DNA from: Desulfovibrio desulfuricans
Lineage (GTDB): Bacteria > Desulfobacterota > Desulfovibrionia > Desulfovibrionales > Desulfovibrionaceae
Direction: 5' to 3'
Length of the DNA stretch: 5,044 nt
NCBI GenBank assembly: GCA_003251995.1
Contig: QKDT01000213.1
Coordinates: forward strand, 1 to 5,044
The position numbers were made by a program, and so were the translations under genes. Positions 1-3,295 of this stretch are shown here, piece after piece. Within the stretch, counting starts at the first letter, position 1. Each line of letters starts with the position of its first letter. The notes under the pieces are model-generated. The model had not been told where the DNA came from. It searched no databases and saw only the letters and a program-made list of their open reading frames with translations.

Positions 1-197
1 GGGCCATGGGCGAGGTGGGCATAAGCCTTATGCTCGGCGGCAATATTGCGGGCCGCACCAACACCCTGTCGCTTGAAGTGTTCAATGCCGTTTCCACAGG
101 TGAATTCCAGCGAGCCACCCTGCTCTGTGGCGTGCTGGCTATCATCAGCCTTTTTTTGTACATTGGCATTGACTGGTGTCAAAAAAAGTCATTCTAA
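1..197 (+). CDS. modB: Molybdate ABC transporter permease (ModB type), C-terminal fragment
   Basis: This is the end of an inner-membrane permease that would pair with a periplasmic binding protein (ModA) and an ATPase (ModC) to import molybdate. The gene is cut by the window edge; the frame runs from base 3 to the TAA at 195-197 and gives 64 residues. They begin in the cytoplasmic EAA loop that contacts the ATPase: A-M-G-E-V-G, then LMLGGNIAGRTNTLSLEVFN, the pattern of NifC/ModB-type permeases. A last hydrophobic helix (roughly residues 42-58 of the fragment) and a short basic tail, QKKSF, follow. The downstream modD supports molybdate over other anions. No modC lies between this gene and modD, so modC is either upstream or elsewhere. 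TupB (tungstate) or WtpB permeases are related alternatives; TupB usually has SEVGAVMMVGGNI in this loop, which fits less well. Family confidence is high and substrate confidence moderate. Confidence 0.8.
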   Translation, partial: AMGEVGISLMLGGNIAGRTNTLSLEVFNAVSTGEFQRATLLCGVLAIISLFLYIGIDWCQKKSF

Positions 198-219
198 AAC
201 AGGATGGCAGCATACCGTT

Positions 220-266
220 TGCGGGTTCTCACCCACTTTTGCATCTCCCATGGGCGCAGTTTTTTT
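220..266 (+). terminator. Possible weak terminator after modB
   Basis: A run of seven T (260-266) follows a GC-rich stretch about 20 bases past the modB stop. The outer bases TGCG (220-223) and CGCA (255-258) can pair, and GGGT (223-226) can pair with ACCC (231-234) as an alternative. No long continuous stem is present, so the T tract is the main evidence. It may be chance, or it may need Rho. Confidence 0.3.
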
Positions 267-378
267 CTGATCGGGCAGCGGGCTACAGGGGGTCATGCTA
301 AAAGAACGGCTTCCCCGCTATACCCTTAAATATTTTTTGTGAGATTGCTGGCGCACTCCTCCTAGGCAAGGCCAGAAA

Positions 379-441
379 AAATAAACATTTCCAATGGCAA
401 CCGGCTCTAGAGCGTCGTTACTGTAAAAATACTGTTTATTT
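379..441. promoter_or_regulatory. Nested palindromes upstream of modD, candidate operator
   Basis: A 9-bp inverted repeat, AAATAAACA (379-387) and TGTTTATTT (433-441), encloses a perfect 10-bp palindrome, GCTCTAGAGC (404-413). The two are centred within about 2 bases of each other (410 and 408.5). The near-matching arms GCAAC (397-401) and GTTAC (417-421) flank the palindrome. A direct repeat of TACTGT (419-424 and 430-435) has an 11-bp period, about one helical turn. Molybdate genes are commonly controlled by ModE- or TunR-type regulators, but I cannot match these bases to a known consensus. Function is inferred from symmetry and position only. Confidence 0.3.
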
Positions 442-459
442 CATTGCCTTAATGCGGAT

Positions 460-506
460 GAGTGCCACTGCGCAGCCGCCGGAACACCTCTGCTGCGGCA
501 GCACTC
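460..506 (+). other. Potential hairpin in the modD 5' leader
   Basis: GAGTGC (460-465) pairs with GCACTC (501-506), and inside it CGCAGC (471-476) pairs with GCTGCG (492-497), leaving a 15-base loop and an asymmetric internal loop. An alternative local hairpin is TGCTG-CGG-CAGCA (491-503). The structure ends 26 bases before the modD ribosome binding site, so it could influence translation or transcript stability. I could not recognise it as the molybdenum-cofactor riboswitch or any other known class. Confidence 0.3.
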
Positions 507-532
507 AAACCTGTGTACCATTATGCATTATC

Positions 533-537
533 AGGAG
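533..537 (+). promoter_or_regulatory. Ribosome binding site that sets the modD start
   Basis: AGGAG at 533-537 lies 6 bases before the ATG at 544. It falls inside the codons that would follow the alternative in-frame ATG at 523, which has no comparable site upstream. This favours 544 as the start. Confidence 0.75.
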
Positions 538-543
538 CATCTC

Positions 544-1422
544 ATGCATTTTGCCTGTTCTGATACATGGTTGGAAAGACTGCTGGCAGACGACTGCCCC
601 GGTCTTGACCTTACCGTTGAGCTGCTTGGCATCGCCTCAGCCCCTGGGATCATGCGCTTTGCCCCCAAGGGGGATTGCACCATCAGCGGCGTGGAAGAAG
701 CCCAATTATTGTTGGAAAAATGTGGCCTTGCTGTCAGCCGCACCGCCGCCAACGGCGATAAACTCAAGGCCGGTCAACAGTGCCTGGAGGCCAGGGGCTA
801 TGCGGCAGCCCTGCACCGTGGCTGGAAGATAGCCCAGACCCTCATGGAATACATGACCGGCATCGCCACGCGGACAGCGCATATGGTGGAACAGGCGCAC
901 ACAGCCAACCCCGCCGTGCGCGTTGCCGTAACGCGTAAGAACTTTCCCGGTGCCAAAACAATTTGCCTTGAAGCCGCCATGAACGGCGGAGCAATTGTGC
1001 ATAGGCAAAACCTTTCCGACAGCATCCTGGTTTTTGAGCAGCACAGAATGTTTCTGCCAGGCGACCCGCAGGCTTCACTGCGATACCTTGCCGCCACGAT
1101 GGACAAACTGCGCTTGAGGGCCCCTGAACGTAAAATCTGCGCAGAGGTGGATACCCTTGACGATGCCTTGCTCGTGGCTGAAGCTGGCATTGATATTGTG
1201 CAGTGCGAGAAGTTTGATTGCGAAACCCTTGCCACCACGGTGGGCGCGGTGCGCGCCTTGCGCGACAACATCGTTATTCTTGCCGCTGGCGGCGTCAACG
1301 GCGACAATGCCGCCCAGTATGCCGCCACAGGCATTGACGTGCTGGTTACAACATGGCCTTACTTTGGCAAACCGGCAGATATCAAGGTTGTTATGGAAAA
1401 AGCCCCCGATGGGCAGCACTAG
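544..1422 (+). CDS. modD: ModD, quinolinate phosphoribosyltransferase-like molybdenum-cluster protein
   Basis: This 292-residue cytoplasmic protein belongs to the ModD branch of the NadC (quinolinate phosphoribosyltransferase) family, which is often encoded next to modABC and whose exact reaction is not settled to my knowledge. The N-terminal part carries the family's L-D-L-T motif (residues 21-24), followed by a swivel domain to about residue 100. The C-terminal barrel shows MEYMTGIATRTAHMV (101-115), the TRK signature with FPGAK (130-138), HR at 153-154 followed by the ModD-typical SDSILVFEQH (158-167), an acidic EVD (201-203) and the phosphate-binding-type loop AAGGVN (247-252). Where NadC reads RLGL after the HR-type position, this protein reads QNL. 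Length fits the family (about 280-290). The start at 544 is chosen over 523 because of AGGAG six bases upstream and because family members start close to this point. The tautomerase gene follows after 11 bases, so the two are probably co-transcribed. True nadC is an alternative, but the FEQH region and the modB neighbour argue for ModD. Confidence 0.88.
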   Translation: MHFACSDTWLERLLADDCPGLDLTVELLGIASAPGIMRFAPKGDCTISGVEEAQLLLEKCGLAVSRTAANGDKLKAGQQCLEARGYAAALHRGWKIAQTLMEYMTGIATRTAHMVEQAHTANPAVRVAVTRKNFPGAKTICLEAAMNGGAIVHRQNLSDSILVFEQHRMFLPGDPQASLRYLAATMDKLRLRAPERKICAEVDTLDDALLVAEAGIDIVQCEKFDCETLATTVGAVRALRDNIVILAAGGVNGDNAAQYAATGIDVLVTTWPYFGKPADIKVVMEKAPDGQH

Positions 1423-1433
1423 CGGAGGAAAGC

Positions 1434-1640
1434 ATGCCATTTGTAAACATTAAGGTTACAGGCGGAACAGAAGCCCCCACAGCGGCGCAGAAAGCGGAAC
1501 TTATCAGTGGTGTTACAGAACTTCTGCAAAGGGTAATGAACAAAAACCCCGCTACGACCGTGGTTATCATTGAAGAAGTTTCCATGGACAACTGGGGCAT
1601 TGGCGGCGAGACCATTACTGTTCGCCGCAGCAAACAGTAA
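1434..1640 (+). CDS. Small 4-oxalocrotonate tautomerase family protein
   Basis: This 68-residue protein belongs to the 4-oxalocrotonate tautomerase family, whose members act as oligomers and use an N-terminal proline, exposed after Met removal, as a general base. The sequence starts M-P-F-V-N-I-K-V, giving the required Pro2, and ends with the family's W-G-I-G-G-E (54-59) and a basic tail. Against Pseudomonas 4-oxalocrotonate tautomerase, as I recall it, the aromatic residue is kept (Trp54 for Phe50 in mature numbering). The two substrate-binding arginines (Arg11 and Arg39) align with Thr12 and Val43, and there is an insertion of about three residues near residue 13. The substrate is therefore probably not oxalocrotonate. 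GGAGG at 1424-1428, five bases before the ATG, sets the start; an upstream in-frame ATG at 1353 lies inside modD and is unlikely. The gene follows modD by 11 bases and was probably transcribed with it. Family confidence is high; the reaction is unknown. Confidence 0.88.
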   Translation: MPFVNIKVTGGTEAPTAAQKAELISGVTELLQRVMNKNPATTVVIIEEVSMDNWGIGGETITVRRSKQ

Positions 1641-1793
1641 TGTCTTTATCTCTTGAAAATACGCTTGCTTAACCGAGGACATCCAGGCCAATGCGCACCA
1701 CGTTGCCCCCCAGATATTCTCAGCCCAGCAGCGGACGCCAGCCCTTGATGGCGCGGAACATTTTAATGTAAAGCGGTTTAGGCAAACATAATG
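1641..1793. other. Intergenic stretch after the tautomerase gene
   Basis: No gene with a usable start and ribosome binding site is seen in these 153 bases. The + strand allows only a 26-residue frame at about 1691. On the minus strand one frame gives a protein-like string interrupted by a TGA and ended by TAA; it may be a relic or chance. The modD-tautomerase transcript would run through here to the terminator that follows. Confidence 0.5.
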
Positions 1794-1840
1794 AAACAGG
1801 CGGCAGCCTGGGTATAAAGCCCAGGTTGTCGCCTGTTTTT
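1794..1840 (+). terminator. Strong intrinsic terminator between convergent genes
   Basis: A 16-bp stem pairs 1797-1812 (CAGGCGGCAGCCTGGG) with 1820-1835 (CCCAGGTTGTCGCCTG), with two G-T wobbles and a 7-base loop. AAA before and TTT after extend the helix, and a T5 run (1836-1840) follows, then ATTCTT. The strong T tract is on the + strand, so it chiefly ends the modD-tautomerase transcript. Read on the minus strand the stem is followed by TTT only, but it sits directly after the nitroreductase stop and could serve both directions. Confidence 0.85.
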
Positions 1841-1867
1841 ATTCTTGGTCGGCTGTACTAGCGCAGG

Positions 1868-2692
1868 TTACAGCCAGGTAACATCAAGTGCCTTGCGCGG
1901 AGGCTTGAAATGCGGCGTAAGCTGGGGGAACCCCATCATCTGCGCGGCATAGACCTGCTCATCTTCCTTAATGCCTGCAAAGGCCCGCAGGGCATGGGCA
2001 GAGGGATGCCCCATGGCAAAACACACATAGCCGCCCCAGCAACAGCCAACCTTGTGCGCTTGGGCCAGCAGCTCAAGATAGGCGGCTGCAATGGCAGCAT
2101 CGGATGCGCTCCAGACCCCCTTTGGGGCAACAATCAAGGCAATCTGCGGGGCCGAGCGGGTTATGACGTCATAGCCCGAGTCCCATATCCGCACGAGGCT
2201 TTCGGTATGCACATCCCTTGCTCTATCAGGGTCTATTCCTGGCAGGGTGCGCATCCAGTCAACCACCAGTGCCGCCAATTTTTCCGTCTGCTCACGGGTT
2301 TCAAGCACAACCCAGCGCAGCTCCTGCATATTTTTGGCAGTGGGTGCAAAGCGCGCGCCGTCAAGAATGCGCCCCAGCAATTCACGCGGTACGGGTTTGT
2401 TTTTAAAATTACGTACAGATCGACGTGAAAACACAAGCTCTTCTACTTGCTCTGCCGCCGGTAGCTGTTGTGGCTGCAAGGGGCGGCTGTCCTGCGACGA
2501 AAGGCCCGGCGCGGAACAGGCATTGACAGGGCAAAAAGCCATACACTGCCCGCAGCCAAAACACACCTTGGCCTTATGCGCGCTCATGGTGGGGTATTCA
2601 CCAACCTTGCCATCAATAAGCTGGATAGGGCACACCTTGGCGCAAATACCGTCTTTGCGGCACAGTTCTGTATTTACAGTAAAAGAATTCAT
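1868..2692 (-). CDS. Ferredoxin-domain nitroreductase family oxidoreductase
   Basis: This 274-residue cytoplasmic protein fuses an N-terminal two-cluster ferredoxin module to an FMN-binding nitroreductase domain. It probably passes electrons from the Fe-S clusters to flavin for reduction of an unidentified acceptor. The ferredoxin part (residues 1-62) has Cys11, Asp14, Cys17 and Cys21-Pro in the first motif, and a complete Cys44, Cys47, Cys50, Cys54-Pro second motif. Asp14 occupies the place of a ligand Cys. The nitroreductase domain (about 85-274) shows the FMN phosphate-contact motif SRRSVRNF (89-96), APTAKNMQ (116-123), SDAAIAAAYLELLAQ (197-211), CCWGGY (217-222), MGFP (253-256) and the frequent C-terminus PRKALDVTWL. 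The start at 2692 is preferred over an in-frame ATG at 2776 because AGGGAG lies just upstream (2701-2696) and the extra 28 residues resemble no ferredoxin. Length fits this fusion family. It is monocistronic here, convergent with the modD unit and divergent from the chemoreceptor. No specific substrate can be assigned. Confidence 0.9.
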   Translation of the reverse strand: MNSFTVNTELCRKDGICAKVCPIQLIDGKVGEYPTMSAHKAKVCFGCGQCMAFCPVNACSAPGLSSQDSRPLQPQQLPAAEQVEELVFSRRSVRNFKNKPVPRELLGRILDGARFAPTAKNMQELRWVVLETREQTEKLAALVVDWMRTLPGIDPDRARDVHTESLVRIWDSGYDVITRSAPQIALIVAPKGVWSASDAAIAAAYLELLAQAHKVGCCWGGYVCFAMGHPSAHALRAFAGIKEDEQVYAAQMMGFPQLTPHFKPPRKALDVTWL

Positions 2693-2777
2693 AGACTCCC
2701 TGGCGTAAAACGCATGGTCAAAAAGCAAAATACCACCGGGCAGGTCGCCTGCTCCGGGGTTGCGTGTTGCAAGCACG

Positions 2778-2805
2778 TAAACAAAACGGCAGGCAACCTA
2801 CCGTT
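2778..2805 (-). terminator. Terminator-like hairpin in the nitroreductase leader
   Basis: On the minus strand AACGGTAGG (2805-2797), loop TTG and CCTGCCGTT (2793-2785) form a 9-bp stem with one wobble. TTTT overlaps the end of the stem and GTTT follows. The + strand lacks a T run after the stem. It stands 86 bases upstream of the nitroreductase start, where it could act as an attenuator or end an upstream minus-strand transcript. The interrupted T tract makes it a moderate candidate. Confidence 0.35.
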
Positions 2806-2811
2806 AGAGAA

Positions 2812-2840
2812 ATACTACGGCATGGCCCGTCAAAAGGCAA
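2812..2840 (-). promoter_or_regulatory. Possible sigma-70 promoter for the nitroreductase
   Basis: On the minus strand TTGCCT (2840-2835) and TAGTAT (2817-2812) are separated by 17 bases. Each matches the -35 and -10 consensus at four of six positions. Transcription would start near 2805, placing the hairpin at 2785-2805 at the very 5' end of the RNA. That conflicts with an attenuator role for that hairpin. The match is weak and other starts further upstream are possible. Confidence 0.25.
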
Positions 2841-3040
2841 AATGGCGCCGCTGCCTCCCCAAAAGCCATGCGCAAAGCAACTTTTGACCATATCCGGCCT
2901 AGGCCAGGTTGTCGCTACAGCAACCAGCCTATTGCCAACATACTTTGCCAACCTGCCGCCATTGCTGACCATAGCCCCCTGTTTCTGCTGTGCGCGAGGG
3001 CATGCATCGTCTATTACTACCACAAAGATAGGTTGAAAGC

Positions 3041-3235
3041 TTTGCTTGGCAATGCAACAAAGAACATATTTGAGAATTATTTCTCATTACTGGGCAATAT
3101 CAATATACTACTTGTCATTTTGTACCACTATGGTAAGCATGTTTTTTTCAATTTTCACAGCATTAGTAATAATTGCTGTATATTGTGATATCTGATAGTG
3201 TTTTGAGTTTTCATTTAGCTATCGGTTATCTCCCC
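3041..3235. other. AT-rich intergenic stretch with small dyads upstream of the chemoreceptor
   Basis: No gene is supported here. Base composition shifts clearly to A/T compared with the coding regions on both sides. Two perfect dyads stand out: TGAGAA-TTAT-TTCTCA (3071-3086), whose half-sites resemble Fur-type boxes, and ACAGCA-N11-TGCTGT (3157-3179). Either could be an operator for the chemoreceptor or for the divergent nitroreductase, but in A/T-rich DNA such symmetry can arise by chance. Confidence 0.4.
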
Positions 3236-3262
3236 TAATGTTTTATTACAATCGAACGATAA
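3236..3262 (+). promoter_or_regulatory. FliA (sigma-28) type promoter of the chemoreceptor gene
   Basis: TAATGTTT (3236-3243) and AACGATAA (3255-3262) are separated by exactly 11 bases. The sigma-28 consensus is TAAAGTTT-N11-GCCGATAA, so the match is 7 of 8 and 6 of 8 with ideal spacing, including the CGATAA core. The -10 end lies 33 bases before the chemoreceptor ATG. Chemoreceptor genes are classic FliA targets, so sequence and context agree. Confidence 0.65.
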
Positions 3263-3295
3263 GATTACCAAAAATATTGCATATGGAGAACTCTT

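Larger units (their letters stand above)
198..543. other. Non-coding gap between modB and modD
   Basis: I see no convincing gene in these 346 bases. A reading frame opening at 452 overlaps modD in another frame, has no ribosome binding site and gives an implausible protein. The gap holds a T7 tract that may end the modB transcript, an A/T-rich block around 370-440 with nested dyads, and a hairpin-forming leader before modD. Its length suggests that modD has its own promoter instead of being simply co-transcribed with the transporter. Confidence 0.6.
2736..2957 (-). other. Dyad-rich non-coding region upstream of the nitroreductase, candidate structured RNA
   Basis: Five substantial inverted repeats fall in 222 bases. 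(1) 2736-2744 pairs with 2748-2757, 9 bp with one bulged base and a 3-base loop. (2) 2785-2793 pairs with 2797-2805, 9 bp with one wobble and a 3-base loop. (3) TCAAAAG (2830-2836) pairs with CTTTTGA (2881-2887), extended across a 4-base bulge by ATGG (2822-2825) and CCAT (2888-2891), and encloses ATGGC (2842-2846) with GCCAT (2865-2869). (4) GGCCTAGGCC (2896-2905) is a perfect palindrome. (5) CAGGTTG (2905-2911) pairs with CAACCTG (2949-2955). Reading frames across the region are not protein-like. It could be a regulatory leader of the nitroreductase, a separate small RNA or a protein-binding region. I recognise no known riboswitch class, and the strand is inferred from the T tract after hairpin 2. 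Confidence 0.35.

Noticed and set aside
271..340. AGCGGG/CCCGCT hairpin (277-282 and 314-319) followed by T6 (333-338) as a second terminator after modB
   Set aside because: The T run starts 13 bases after the stem and the loop is 31 bases, both poor for an intrinsic terminator.
452..832. A 126-codon + strand frame overlapping modD
   Set aside because: It is out of frame with the well-supported modD, has no ribosome binding site, and reads as a shadow rich in Pro, Cys and Ser.
2736..2757. B12-box-like string on the minus strand (CAGGCGACCTGCC), suggesting a cobalamin riboswitch
   Set aside because: The rest of the cobalamin riboswitch core (the AAxxGGGAA and GGTG segments and the GCCACTG-type pairing) is not found upstream at the right distances. 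The string is explained by a simple 9-bp hairpin.
2693..2776. A 28-residue N-terminal extension of the nitroreductase from an ATG at 2776
   Set aside because: The extension is unlike ferredoxin N-termini, while the ATG at 2692 has AGGGAG just upstream and starts at the normal distance before the first Cys motif.
1821..2915. A 12-base direct repeat, CCAGGTTGTCGC, at 1821-1832 and 2904-2915
   Set aside because: One such match is expected by chance in a window of this size. The copies sit in unrelated structures (a terminator arm and an intergenic dyad) and no element lies between matching ends.
2718..3023. A 101-codon minus-strand reading frame upstream of the nitroreductase
   Set aside because: It has no ribosome binding site, its translation has no recognisable family pattern, and its length is explained by low stop density in GC-rich DNA.
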